DNA of 38,268 nucleotides from Alphaproteobacteria bacterium. GTDB lineage: Bacteria > Pseudomonadota > Alphaproteobacteria > Reyranellales > Reyranellaceae. Positions 14,696 to 23,103 of this stretch are shown piece by piece. The position numbers were made by a program, and so were the translations under genes. Each line of letters starts with the position of its first letter. Within the stretch, counting starts at the first letter, position 1. The DNA lies in NCBI GenBank assembly GCA_016870055.1, contig VGCQ01000004.1, positions 1 to 38,268 on the forward strand, written 5' to 3'. The notes beneath the pieces were generated by a model. That model did no database searches, had not been told where the DNA came from, and saw only the letters and a list, made by a program, of their open reading frames with translations.

Positions 14696-15784
14696 CTAGG
14701 TGCTTTGCTCGCGGACCGTTATTTTGTAGCGAAACTTGTCGGGGTCGAGCGAGTCGAGGAGACCGCTCTTGGCCTCGGCCTGCGGGTACATCAGGAAGGG
14801 AATCGCTGGTTCGGCCGAGCCCGGCAGCGTGACGTCATGGGCGGTGTTGAAGGCGAGCCAGTTGCCCTCCCAGGAACCGAACAGCGCCTTGCGTGCCGCC
14901 ATGACCTTGGCATCGGTCATGTCCAGGTTGCCCGGTGGCTCCTCGAGCACGACCTTGCGCACGTCGGCCGGGTCGACCGGCGTCCAGCCGTTGCCGGCCA
15001 GCCAGACCTCGGCGCGGCAGTGCTGCGCCTTGCTGACGACCTCCGACCCCGTGCCCAGCGCCTTGAAGCCGAACTGCGAAGGCGCCGCACGGATGCCGTA
15101 GATGTCGCGCGCCGGCAGGCCGACCGAACGTGCCAGGCCGACGAACAGCGCATTGAGGTCGGCGCATTTGCCGCTGAGGTTGCCGGTGCGGATCATGGTC
15201 GTGATGTCGCCGACACCGCAGCCCAGGGTCTTGGGGTTGCGGAAGGTGTTCTCGACCACCCAATCGTACAGCGCCCGCGCCTGTGCAAGATCGCCGTTCT
15301 TGCCTTTGATGATGCCGAGCGCGGTCTCGCGCACCAGGCCGTCGGTCGGCAGGAGGTCGGTCGCGGCAAGATTGAGCTTGCGCTCGGCGTCGCTGAGCGG
15401 CGCGGCGTTGCCTCGCCCCGGCGTCACCGACCGATCCTGGGTCTGGACCTGGGCCGTCACCTCGATCACCGGCGACTGCTGGTCGGCCGGCCATTCGACG
15501 CGCAGCATCTCGGCACCGTACTTGGGATCGCGTACCCGCTCGGCCACCTTGGCATTGCCGGTCCAGCTCACATTGCCGGGCTTCTGCCAGTCGGCTGCCT
15601 CGAACGTCGGCATGGGAATCCATGCCTTGGTCGCACCGGCCGTGGGCTCGATGCGCGCGGTGAGGGCATAGGAGCGCCAGCCCTTGGGAACGGGCGCATA
15701 AGTCGTCTGGGCGACGGCCAGTTGTGGCGCCAGTCCCGCGACGCCGACGGCGACGCCGCCCTTCAAGATGTCACGACGGTTCAT
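14696..15784 (-). CDS. Tat-exported transglutaminase-like cysteine protein
   Basis: A 362-residue protein with a twin-arginine signal (MNRRDILKGGVAVGVAGLAP, cleavage near AVAQT). The transglutaminase core carries the catalytic triad: Cys in SGKCADLNALFVGLARSVGLPAR, His in AQHCRAEVWLAGNGWTPVD and Asp in VDPADV. Proteins of this kind act as periplasmic peptidases or crosslinking-type enzymes; the substrate is unknown. The ATG at 15784 has GGAGAGA upstream. It is preceded by 157 bp without genes (15785-15941) and followed by the cyclase after 78 bp, so it could be its own unit or the head of the cyclase-dehydrogenase operon. Confidence 0.88.
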   Translation of the reverse strand: MNRRDILKGGVAVGVAGLAPQLAVAQTTYAPVPKGWRSYALTARIEPTAGATKAWIPMPTFEAADWQKPGNVSWTGNAKVAERVRDPKYGAEMLRVEWPADQQSPVIEVTAQVQTQDRSVTPGRGNAAPLSDAERKLNLAATDLLPTDGLVRETALGIIKGKNGDLAQARALYDWVVENTFRNPKTLGCGVGDITTMIRTGNLSGKCADLNALFVGLARSVGLPARDIYGIRAAPSQFGFKALGTGSEVVSKAQHCRAEVWLAGNGWTPVDPADVRKVVLEEPPGNLDMTDAKVMAARKALFGSWEGNWLAFNTAHDVTLPGSAEPAIPFLMYPQAEAKSGLLDSLDPDKFRYKITVREQST

Positions 15785-15941
15785 TGGGTCTCTCCATGTT
15801 GTGCCTGGACTGCCGGAGAGGGTGGACATCCCGTCGACGGGAGCGTCCAGGCCATCCCGATCCAACCCGCGCCGCACGCGGCAGAGGTCTGTGCCGGATG
15901 GGGCAAGAATTGCAGGCCGACCGCCTCGGCGTCAATCGCCG

Positions 15942-16655
15942 CTACAGGCCGAGATAAGCCTGCCGCACACGGTCGTCGCCCAGAAGCTCGGCGCCGGTGC
16001 CCGAAAGCTCGATCCGGCCGTTCTCCAGCACATAGCCGCGATGGGCGATCTTGAGCGAGGCCATGACGTTCTGCTCGACCAGCAGGATGGTGAGGCCTTC
16101 TTCGTTCAGCTGATGCACGATGCGGAACACCTCCTGCACGATGGTCGGCGCGAGCCCCAACGAGGGCTCGTCGAACATGATGAGTCGCGGTTGGCCCATC
16201 AGGCAGCGGCCGATCGCCAGCATCTGCTGCTCGCCGCCGCTCAACGTGCCGGCCGCCTGCCGCCGGCGCTCGGCCAGCCGCGGGAAAAGGGAGAAGACGC
16301 GGTCGAGTGTCTGCTTCTCGCGGGCGCGCGCGCGACGCGGGACGGCGCCCATCTCGAGGTTCTCCAGCACCGACAGGTTGGGAAAGACCTGTCGGCCTTC
16401 GGCGACGTGGCCGATGCCGGCCTCGCAGACGCGGAACGAGGGCCAGCCCGCGATGTCGACGCCATCGAAGCGGACACGGCCCGAGGCCGGCTTCTCGATG
16501 CCATGGATGACCCGGATCAACGAGCTCTTGCCCGCGCCGTTGGCGCCGACGATGGCCACGATCTCGCCGGCCGCGATGTCGAGTGACACGCCGTCGAGCG
16601 CCTGGGCGTCGCCGTAATAGAGGCCGAGCGCCTCGACCTGCAGCAGAAGGCTCAT
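15942..16655 (-). CDS. livF: ABC transporter ATP-binding protein LivF
   Basis: Cytoplasmic ATPase of 237 residues, standard LivF length. Walker A GANGAGKSS (about 37-45), Q-loop GHVAEGRQVFPNLSV (LivF-specific EGRxxFP), signature TLSGGEQQMLAIGR and Walker B LIMFDEPSLGLAP, then the switch His region VEQN. The ATG at 16655 overlaps the livG stop (ATGA). It is the last gene of the second liv-type importer in this window, whose order is receptor-H-M-G-F. Confidence 0.95.
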   Translation of the reverse strand: MSLLLQVEALGLYYGDAQALDGVSLDIAAGEIVAIVGANGAGKSSLIRVIHGIEKPASGRVRFDGVDIAGWPSFRVCEAGIGHVAEGRQVFPNLSVLENLEMGAVPRRARAREKQTLDRVFSLFPRLAERRRQAAGTLSGGEQQMLAIGRCLMGQPRLIMFDEPSLGLAPTIVQEVFRIVHQLNEEGLTILLVEQNVMASLKIAHRGYVLENGRIELSGTGAELLGDDRVRQAYLGL

Positions 16656-17383
16656 GCCATCTCCTGCTCGCCGAGATAGACGTCGAGAACGGCTTGATGT
16701 CGGGTGACCTCGTGCGGCGTGCCCTGGGCGATCTTCTCGCCGTAGCTCACCACCACGATCTCGGCGGCGAGCGCCATCACCGCGCGCATGACATGTTCGA
16801 TCAGCAGGATGGTGAGGCCGGTGCGCTGGTTGAGCTCGCGCAGGAACTGCACCATGACATCGACCTCGGTCGGACGCAGCCCCGCCATCACCTCGTCGAG
16901 CAGCAGGAGCTTGGGCTCGGTGGCGAGCGCGCGCGCCACCTCCAGGCGCTTGCGGTCGGGCAGGGTCAGGCTCTCGGCCAGTTGATGCCGGCGGTCGTGA
17001 AGACCGAGCCGCGACAAGATCGCCGCCGCGCTGTCGCGCGCTTGGCCAAGATGGCGGTGACGATGAAGGGCGCCCACGGTGACGTTCTCGAGCACGCTCA
17101 GTCCCCTGAACGGCTTGACGAGCTGGAAGGTGCGGCCCACGCCGGCATCGCAGATCCGGTCGGGCCGCAGACCCGAGATCGTCTCGCCGTCGAGGCGCAC
17201 GGCGCCGGCATCGGGAGCGAAAACTCCGGCGATCATGTTGAAGATGGTGGTCTTGCCTGCCCCGTTGGGACCGATCAGTGCGTGGACGGCGCCGGCCGGC
17301 ACGGTGAAGCTGACATCGTGCACCGCTCGCAGGCCGCGGAAGCTCTTGCCGATCCCCTCGAGGTCGAGGCGCGCGCCGCTCAT
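16652..17383 (-). CDS. livG: ABC transporter ATP-binding protein LivG
   Basis: Cytoplasmic ATPase of 243 residues. Walker A GPNGAGKTT, Q-loop VGRTFQLVKPFRGLSV, and Walker B LLLLDEVMAGLRP are present, and the switch His is in LIEHVM. The signature motif is degenerate, reading LTLPDRKRLEVARAL where LSxGxQ is expected; this is common in LivG proteins, whose partner LivF keeps a canonical one. The ATG at 17383 overlaps the livM stop. Confidence 0.95.
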   Translation of the reverse strand: MSGARLDLEGIGKSFRGLRAVHDVSFTVPAGAVHALIGPNGAGKTTIFNMIAGVFAPDAGAVRLDGETISGLRPDRICDAGVGRTFQLVKPFRGLSVLENVTVGALHRHRHLGQARDSAAAILSRLGLHDRRHQLAESLTLPDRKRLEVARALATEPKLLLLDEVMAGLRPTEVDVMVQFLRELNQRTGLTILLIEHVMRAVMALAAEIVVVSYGEKIAQGTPHEVTRHQAVLDVYLGEQEMA

Positions 17384-18378
17384 GGCTGGCGCTCCTTCAA
17401 GCCGAGCTTGTCGGCGAGCCACGGCCATACGCCGGCCGGCCGATAGACCACGATGACCAGCAGGGCAAGACCGTAGAAAATCTGCTTGATGCCGGAGATG
17501 CGCAGCGCGTCGCTCAAGTCGGTGAAGGCCTCGCCCAAGCCGGTCAGCACGACGGCGCCGACCACCGGCCCGAACAGCGTGCCCAGGCCGCCGATGATGG
17601 GAGCGAGCGTGATCTCGATCGAGCGGCCCATGGCGAACGCCGTCTCGGGAAAAAGGTTGTTGTAGTAGAAGGCGTTCCACACGCCGGCCAGTGCCGTCAG
17701 AGCCGCCGAGATGACAATGGCGATCATCTTGCAGCGCAGCACCGGCACACCCACCGCCTGCGCCGCCTCGGCATCCTCGCGGATGGCCAGCCAATAGCGG
17801 CCGAGGCGGCTTTCCAGCAGGGCGCGGCACAGGATGAAGGCGCCGACCGCCAAAGCCAGAATCACGTAGTAGAAGAGCACCGGACCGCCGCGCAGATTGA
17901 CGATGTCGCGAGTGGCATCGACCTTGAGGAACAAACCGCCCGAGCCGCCGGCCCATGCCCAGTGATCGAACGCCACGCGCGTGAACTCGCTGAAGGCGAT
18001 GGTGAGTAGCGCGAAGTAGACGCCGGCGAGCGAGAAGCGAAAGCCGAGATAGCCGACGATCGCGCCGGCGGTCGCCGCCACCGCGACGGCGGCGAACAGG
18101 CCGGCCCACGGGCCGATGCCGTAGTGGAAATAGAGGCCGGCCGCGATGTAGCCACCGAGGCCGGCATAGAGCGCGTGGCCGAGCGAGAGCTGTCCGGCGA
18201 AGCCCATCAGGATGTTCCAGGCCTGGCCGACATAGGCGAAATAGAGGATCAGGATCAGGACGGAGAGCCAGTACTTGCCGAGCAGCGCCGGAGCGATCAG
18301 CAGCAGTGCCAGCAATGCGCCGAGGCTCCACAAGATGCGCGGTGGCGCATTGCCGACGAGGCGGCGGACCAGGTTCAC
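17380..18378 (-). CDS. livM: branched-chain-type ABC transporter permease LivM
   Basis: Inner-membrane permease of 332 residues. The conserved LivM stretch NILMGFAGQLSLGHALYAGL and the loop IIGGLGTLFGPVVGA are present. The GTG at 18378 is preferred because it overlaps the livH stop (GTGA) and gives the usual length. It pairs with LivH to form the second importer's channel. Confidence 0.94.
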   Translation of the reverse strand: MNLVRRLVGNAPPRILWSLGALLALLLIAPALLGKYWLSVLILILYFAYVGQAWNILMGFAGQLSLGHALYAGLGGYIAAGLYFHYGIGPWAGLFAAVAVAATAGAIVGYLGFRFSLAGVYFALLTIAFSEFTRVAFDHWAWAGGSGGLFLKVDATRDIVNLRGGPVLFYYVILALAVGAFILCRALLESRLGRYWLAIREDAEAAQAVGVPVLRCKMIAIVISAALTALAGVWNAFYYNNLFPETAFAMGRSIEITLAPIIGGLGTLFGPVVGAVVLTGLGEAFTDLSDALRISGIKQIFYGLALLVIVVYRPAGVWPWLADKLGLKERQP

Positions 18379-19256
18379 GAGCCGGCCTTGCCGAACAGGC
18401 CTTGCGGTCGCAGCAACAGGACCAGGATGAGGAGCCCGAAGCTGAACATGCTCTTGAGCGACGGCTGCAGCAGCAGGCCGGCCACGGCTTCGCTGACGCC
18501 GATCAGCAGGCCGCCGGCCAGCGCGCCGGTCATGCTGCCGAGCCCGCCCACGATCACGATGACGAAGGCGAGCAATGTGTACTCGACGGCGAGGAAGGGG
18601 CTCACCGGGATGATGGTGATCATGAGCGCGCCGGCGGCGCCGACGCAGGCCGCCCCGACACCGAACGTGAAGGCATAGAGCCGGCGCACGTCGAGGCCGA
18701 CCACGAGGGCGCCGGTATGGTTGTCGGCGGCGGCGCGGATCGACTTGCCGGTCCGCGTGCGGGTGAAGAACAGCCACAGCAGGCCGGCGATGGCGATGGC
18801 GGTGAGCGCGGCGTGCAGGCGGACAGCGTCGAGCACCAGCGGTCCCAATTCGTAGGATTCGAACTGCGCCTCCATCTGGACGCCGCGCAAATCGGGGCCG
18901 GCGATGGCGAGGCAGGCATTGACCAGCAGGATGGCGATGGCGAGCAGCAGCAGGAACTGCTGATGCTCGGGTCGATTGATGAAGGGTGAGATCAGGCCGC
19001 GCTGCAAAGCGTAGCCTGCCGCGAAAAACAGAATGGCGATCAGCGGCAGGCTGAGCATCGGCGACACCTGCAGGTACTCGAACCCCATCCAGGCGAGATA
19101 CATGCCGACCACCATCATCTCGCCGTGCGCGAAGTTGACGATGCGCATGACGCCGAAGACCACCGACAGGCCAAGCGCCATCAGCCCGTAGACCATGCCG
19201 GTCAGCAGTCCCTTGGCGATGGCCTGGGCCAGCGAGAGAAAGAAGTCGGCGGTCAT
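18375..19256 (-). CDS. livH: branched-chain-type ABC transporter permease LivH
   Basis: Inner-membrane permease of 293 residues. It begins MTADFFLSLAQAIAKGLL and contains GLSVVFGVMRIVNFAHGEMM, the LivH signature, and VIVGGLGSMTGALAGG near the end. The ATG at 19256 has only a weak ribosome site. A 91-bp gap with an imperfect inverted repeat separates it from the receptor gene upstream, which may lower its expression relative to the receptor. Confidence 0.94.
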   Translation of the reverse strand: MTADFFLSLAQAIAKGLLTGMVYGLMALGLSVVFGVMRIVNFAHGEMMVVGMYLAWMGFEYLQVSPMLSLPLIAILFFAAGYALQRGLISPFINRPEHQQFLLLLAIAILLVNACLAIAGPDLRGVQMEAQFESYELGPLVLDAVRLHAALTAIAIAGLLWLFFTRTRTGKSIRAAADNHTGALVVGLDVRRLYAFTFGVGAACVGAAGALMITIIPVSPFLAVEYTLLAFVIVIVGGLGSMTGALAGGLLIGVSEAVAGLLLQPSLKSMFSFGLLILVLLLRPQGLFGKAGS

Positions 19257-19263
19257 CGGATCG

Positions 19264-19340
19264 TGTCATCCTGAGCGAGGCCAAGGGCCTCACGCCAGTT
19301 GCACACGGCGATGAGGTCCCTCGCTATGCTCAGGACGACA
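19264..19340. repeat. intergenic imperfect inverted repeat (copy 1)
   Basis: The gap between receptor and livH holds two arms, GTGTCATCCTGAGCGAGG at the left and GCTATGCTCAGGACGACA at the right, which are near reverse complements and flank about 40 bp. A related pair occurs at 23011-23083. Elements with TCATCCTGAGCG arms are common dispersed intergenic palindromes in some alphaproteobacteria (from memory). The RNA would fold into a long hairpin between the two cistrons. Confidence 0.6.
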
Positions 19341-19347
19341 AAGAGGC

Positions 19348-20598
19348 TCAAGTCCGGCGCTTGTCGTTCCAGCCCGGCATCGGGAACACCAGGGGAGCCG
19401 CAGCCGCGTCGAGCGGCATCACCACGGTCGGCTTGCGCTTGAGATTCTCGACCGCGGCGGCCTTGATGTTGACGTTCTGGCCCTTGGCGTCGAACTGGAT
19501 CGCGCCGCCGATCATGACGTGCTGGTCGATCTTGGTCTTGCGCAGCGCCTCCATCAGCGCATCGGCCTTGGTCGACTTGGCGGTGAGCCAAGCTTGGGCG
19601 GCGACCAGCATCGCCTCGAAGGTGAAGCCGCCGTTGAGGTCGAGCTGGTCGTTGGGGAACTTCGCCAGATGGCGTTTCTCCAGCGCCTGGGTCATCGCCG
19701 ACTTGGGGTCGAGCCACGGCACGTTGGAGATCAGGAAGTCGCTGTACTTGCCCATGGTCTTGAGGAAGTCCTGCTCGTAGAGCCCCGGCGCACCGGGATT
19801 CATCACGGCCATCGGCTCCCAGCGCTGCTTGACCATCTCCTGGATCAAGAGCTTGGCGTCGTTCAGCCGGCAGACCGGCATCAGCATCTCGGCCTTGGTC
19901 GCCTTGGCCTTGCCGATCTCGACCGAGAGGTCCTTGGCGGCCGGATCGTAGGTGATGGTGTCGACGATCTCGTAGGGCATCTCGAGCTTGGGGAAGAGCG
20001 CCTTGATGCCGTTCACCATCGCGGTGCCGAACGTGTCGTTGACGCTCATCAGCACGGCGGTCTTCGGCGTCTTGCCCGAGACCTTGAAGATCTCCTTGTG
20101 CAGGGCGAGCGCGCCGGTGATCAGCATCGGCGCCGTCGGGAAGTTGCGCACGACGAACTTGTAGCCTTGCTCGGTGATCTGCGGCGCCGCCGCGATGTTG
20201 ACGACGAGTGGAATGCCGCGCTGCTCGGCGACCTGGGCGATGGCGATGGTCTGGCCCGAGTCGAAGGCGCCGACCAGCATATGGGCGCCGGCATCGATCG
20301 CCTTCTCGGCCTGGGTGCGCGCGACATCGGGCTTGGTCTCGGTGTCGTAGTTCACGATATCGAGCTTCACCGGCAGCTTCATGTCGGCGAACACTTCGTT
20401 GGCGACGTCGGCGCCGCGCCGGCAAGCCTGGCCGATCTGCGCCTGCAGGCCCGAGGTCGGCAGCAGCAGGGCGACCTTGAGGTTGCCCGGCGCTTGCGCC
20501 GCGGCATGGCGCAGCGGCAGTGGCGCACCGACAAGTGCGGCGCCCGCCAGCGCCGCCTTGCCCAAACGGCGACGGGTGTAGGTGAAACGGCCTGTCAT
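19348..20598 (-). CDS. ABC transporter periplasmic substrate-binding protein (Peripla_BP_6 type)
   Basis: A 416-residue receptor with a long, Tat-like signal (MTGRFTYTRRRLGKAALAGA, cleavage near HAAAQ) and a type I binding fold starting NLKVALLLPTSGLQAQIGQA. A perfect AAGGAGG precedes the ATG. It is divergent from the ureide-type OHCU decarboxylase/HIU hydrolase gene across 65 bp and heads the second liv-type operon. The shared regulatory region suggests that the cargo could be a purine or ureide, or short amide or urea-like compound (inference); an amino acid is equally compatible with the family. Confidence 0.92.
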   Translation of the reverse strand: MTGRFTYTRRRLGKAALAGAALVGAPLPLRHAAAQAPGNLKVALLLPTSGLQAQIGQACRRGADVANEVFADMKLPVKLDIVNYDTETKPDVARTQAEKAIDAGAHMLVGAFDSGQTIAIAQVAEQRGIPLVVNIAAAPQITEQGYKFVVRNFPTAPMLITGALALHKEIFKVSGKTPKTAVLMSVNDTFGTAMVNGIKALFPKLEMPYEIVDTITYDPAAKDLSVEIGKAKATKAEMLMPVCRLNDAKLLIQEMVKQRWEPMAVMNPGAPGLYEQDFLKTMGKYSDFLISNVPWLDPKSAMTQALEKRHLAKFPNDQLDLNGGFTFEAMLVAAQAWLTAKSTKADALMEALRKTKIDQHVMIGGAIQFDAKGQNVNIKAAAVENLKRKPTVVMPLDAAAAPLVFPMPGWNDKRRT

Positions 20599-20663
20599 GG
20601 AAGCCTCCTTGAATTTTCGGCCGGACTATAGAGGCGGCCGTTGCGCCGTGCTAGGTGGCCGGC

Positions 20664-21545
20664 ATGCCCCATACGCTCGACGCGCTCAACCGGATGGCTG
20701 CTGGCGATTTCGTGACCGCCATCGGCGACACTTTCGAACTGGCACCCTGGGTGGCCGAAGGTGCGGCGTCTCGTCGGCCGTTCGCCGCGGTCGGCGCGCT
20801 GCATGCGGCGATGATGGGCCTGGTCCGGGCGGCGGGGCGCGAGCAGCAGCTTGCCTTTCTGCGCGGCCATCCCGACCTCGCCGGCAAGGCGGCGCGCGCC
20901 GGAGCGCTGACCGACGATTCACGGCGCGAGCAGGCCAGTGTCGGCCTGGACAGCCTGAACGACGAGGAGTTCGCCCGCTTCCATCGCCTGAACGACGCCT
21001 ACAAAGCCAAGTTCGGCTTTCCCTTCATCGTCTGCGTGCGGCGCCATACCCGCGATTCGATCCTGGCGCAGTTCGAGCAGCGCCTCCGCCACGATGCCGC
21101 GACTGAGTTCGCGGCGGCAATGCAAGAAATCTTCTACATCACGCGTCTCCGGGTGGTGGCCAAGGTCACAGGCGAGGGCATGCCGGCCGTCGACGGTCGC
21201 CTCAGCACGCATGTGTTGGACACCCATGCCGGCCGTCCGGCGCCAGGGATGGCGATCGAGCTCTACGAGTTCGCCGGTGAACGTGCCCATCGCATCGCCA
21301 CCGCGATCACCAATGCCGACGGGCGCACCGACCAGCCATTGATCGGCGGCCGGCCTTTGCCGATCGGGCGCTACGAGCTGCGCTTTGCCGTCGGTGACCA
21401 TTATCGCAGCAGGGGCATCGTCGGCGGCGACCCGCCGTTCCTCGACATCGTGCCTCTACGCTTCTCTATTGCCGAGCCGGAGGGGCACTACCATGTCCCC
21501 TTGCTGTGCACGCCCTGGAGCTATTCGACTTATCGCGGAAGTTAA
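20664..21545 (+). CDS. bifunctional OHCU decarboxylase / 5-hydroxyisourate hydrolase
   Basis: A 293-residue fusion that would carry out the last two steps from 5-hydroxyisourate to (S)-allantoin. Residues 1-165 are a uric-acid-type OHCU decarboxylase, with the catalytic His in [11 protein letters not shown] (H69), E89 in SRREQA and [17 protein letters not shown]. Residues 180-293 are HIU hydrolase with all four catalytic residues: H183 ([12 protein letters not shown]), R221 (TNADGRTD), the HYH His and the C-terminal YRGS Ser. The order (decarboxylase first) resembles plant allantoin synthase (TTL). The ATG at 20664 is chosen because AGGTGG lies 5 bp upstream; a GTG at 20655 is in frame. No urate oxidase is in the window. 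Confidence 0.94.
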   Translation: MPHTLDALNRMAAGDFVTAIGDTFELAPWVAEGAASRRPFAAVGALHAAMMGLVRAAGREQQLAFLRGHPDLAGKAARAGALTDDSRREQASVGLDSLNDEEFARFHRLNDAYKAKFGFPFIVCVRRHTRDSILAQFEQRLRHDAATEFAAAMQEIFYITRLRVVAKVTGEGMPAVDGRLSTHVLDTHAGRPAPGMAIELYEFAGERAHRIATAITNADGRTDQPLIGGRPLPIGRYELRFAVGDHYRSRGIVGGDPPFLDIVPLRFSIAEPEGHYHVPLLCTPWSYSTYRGS

Positions 21546-21555
21546 GGAGGAGTTC

Positions 21556-22992
21556 ATGACCTACAGCGATGTCTCCCTGATGATCGACGGCGCCTGGACC
21601 AAGGGCGCCAGCGGCCGGACGATCCCGGTGATCAATCCGGCGACCGAGGAAGTGATCGGCACGGTCGCTCATGCCGAGAAAGCCGACCTCGATCGCGCGC
21701 TCGCCGCGGCCGACCGGGGATTTCGGCAGTGGCGCAAGGTCTCGGCCTACGAGCGCTACAAGATCATGCGCAAGGCCGCCGACCTGATGCGTCAGCGGCT
21801 CGACGAGATCGCGACCATGATGACGATGGAGCAGGGCAAGCCGCTGTTCGAGGCCAAGGTCGAGACCAACCTCGCCGCCGACATCATCGACTGGATGGCC
21901 GAGGAGGGCCGCCGCACCTACGGCCGCATCGTGCCGGCGCGCGCCGAGAACGTGTATCAGCTCGTGATGAAAGAGCCGGTCGGCCCGGTCGCCGCCTTCA
22001 CGCCGTGGAACTTCCCGATCAACCAGGTGGTGCGCAAGGCGTCGGCGGCGCTCGCCACCGGCTGCTCGATCATCGTCAAGGGACCGGAGGATACGCCAGG
22101 CTCGTGCGCCCAGCTCATCAAGGCCTTCGTCGATGCCGGCGTGCCGGCCGGCGTGATCCAACTGGTCTACGGCGTGCCGTCGGAGATCAGCGAGTATCTG
22201 ATCCCGCACCCGATCATCAAGAAGGTGACCTTCACCGGATCGACGCCGGTCGGCAAGCAGCTCGCGACACTCGCCGGGGCGCACATGAAGCGTGTCACCA
22301 TGGAGCTGGGCGGCCATGCGCCGGCCGTCGTGTTCGAGGACGCCGATCTCGAGCAGGCGGTGAACGTGCTGGGCGCCAACAAGTTCCGTAACGCCGGGCA
22401 GGTCTGCGTCGCGCCGACGCGCTTCCTGGTGCACGAGAAGGTCTATCCCGAGTTCGTCCAGCGCTTCACCGCCTATGCCAAGAACATGAAGGTGGGCAAC
22501 GGCCTGGAGGCCGACGTCAAGATGGGCCCGCTGGTCGCCGAGCGGCGCTTGCATGCCATGGACGGCTTCGTCAGCGACGCCATCGCCAAAGGCGCCAAGA
22601 TCCAGACCGGCGGTCAGCGCAAGGGCAACAAAGGCTACTTCTACGAGCCGACGGTCATGACCGACGTGCCGCTCGACGCCAAGATCATGAACGACGAGCC
22701 GTTCGGCCCGCTGGCGCCGATCACGCCGTTCAAGGATTTCGACGGCCTGGTCAGGGAGGCCAACCGCTTGCCCTGGGGCCTCGCGGCCTACGCCTACACC
22801 AAGAACACCAAGACCGCGGCGGCGATCGGCGCCGCCTTCGAGAGCGGCATGGTGTCGATCAACCACCATGGTCTCGCCCTGCCGGAGGTGCCGTTCGGCG
22901 GTGTCAAGGATTCGGGCTACGGCTCGGAGGGCGGTGTCGAGGCGCTGGAAGGCTACCTCAACACCAAGTTCGTCAGTCAGTTGGGGATGTGA
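21556..22992 (+). CDS. NAD(P)-dependent aldehyde dehydrogenase, succinate-semialdehyde type
   Basis: A 478-residue cytoplasmic ALDH. The fold motifs are present: [12 protein letters not shown] (cofactor), [27 protein letters not shown] with the general-base Glu, and [12 protein letters not shown] with the catalytic Cys. The family is GabD-like or 2-ketoglutarate-semialdehyde-like; substrate cannot be fixed. A canonical AAGGAGG sits 5 bp before the ATG, and the gene starts 10 bp after the OHCU/HIU gene, so they share an operon. The ureide pairing is unusual. It is not the BoxD-type aldehyde dehydrogenase of the box pathway as far as I can tell. Confidence 0.93.
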   Translation: MTYSDVSLMIDGAWTKGASGRTIPVINPATEEVIGTVAHAEKADLDRALAAADRGFRQWRKVSAYERYKIMRKAADLMRQRLDEIATMMTMEQGKPLFEAKVETNLAADIIDWMAEEGRRTYGRIVPARAENVYQLVMKEPVGPVAAFTPWNFPINQVVRKASAALATGCSIIVKGPEDTPGSCAQLIKAFVDAGVPAGVIQLVYGVPSEISEYLIPHPIIKKVTFTGSTPVGKQLATLAGAHMKRVTMELGGHAPAVVFEDADLEQAVNVLGANKFRNAGQVCVAPTRFLVHEKVYPEFVQRFTAYAKNMKVGNGLEADVKMGPLVAERRLHAMDGFVSDAIAKGAKIQTGGQRKGNKGYFYEPTVMTDVPLDAKIMNDEPFGPLAPITPFKDFDGLVREANRLPWGLAAYAYTKNTKTAAAIGAAFESGMVSINHHGLALPEVPFGGVKDSGYGSEGGVEALEGYLNTKFVSQLGM

Positions 22993-23014
22993 CGGACGGC
23001 GCAGCCGTCCGTCA
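22990..23014 (+). terminator. terminator-like hairpin after the aldehyde dehydrogenase
   Basis: An 11-bp perfect stem (TGACGGACGGC at 22990-23000 with GCCGTCCGTCA at 23004-23014) with a 3-base loop starts at the stop codon itself. No T tract follows, so it may be a processing or weak termination structure. Confidence 0.5.
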
Positions 23015-23083
23015 TCCTGGGCGAAGCGGCGGATCTTTCATCGTTTGAACAGAGGACAGATGCCGCGCTGCGCTCGGGACGAT
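23011..23083. repeat. intergenic imperfect inverted repeat (copy 2)
   Basis: Arms TCATCCTGGGCGAAGCGGCG (23012-23031) and CGCTGCGCTCGGGACGA (about 23066-23082) are near reverse complements flanking a short spacer. It is similar in sequence and layout to the repeat at 19264-19340. It lies between two convergent genes, again in non-coding DNA. Confidence 0.5.
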
Positions 23084-23084
23084 C

Positions 23085-23103
23085 GATCGCGCGAAGCGCG
23101 ATC
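23085..23103 (-). terminator. hairpin overlapping the stop of the TctC-type receptor gene
   Basis: A perfect 8-bp stem (GATCGCGC, 23085-23092, with GCGCGATC, 23096-23103) and 3-base loop coincide with the stop codon region of the minus-strand gene at 23102. It could terminate that transcript; no clear T tract follows. Confidence 0.4.

Noticed and set aside
15785-15941. Possible riboswitch or small RNA in the gap between livF and the transglutaminase-like gene
   Set aside because: Some local inverted sequence (around TGGAC/GTCCA) is present, but nothing resembles a known riboswitch.
12935-16054. A 1039-codon open frame on the plus strand
   Set aside because: It is antisense to three well-supported minus-strand genes (dehydrogenase, cyclase, transglutaminase) and has a low-complexity, Arg/Ala/Gly/Asp-rich translation with no domain; typical of high-GC shadow frames.
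21556-22992. Calling the aldehyde dehydrogenase BoxD
   Set aside because: It is in a separate operon with ureide enzymes and its motifs match the succinate-semialdehyde/ketoglutarate-semialdehyde type; BoxD belongs to a different ALDH group as I remember it.
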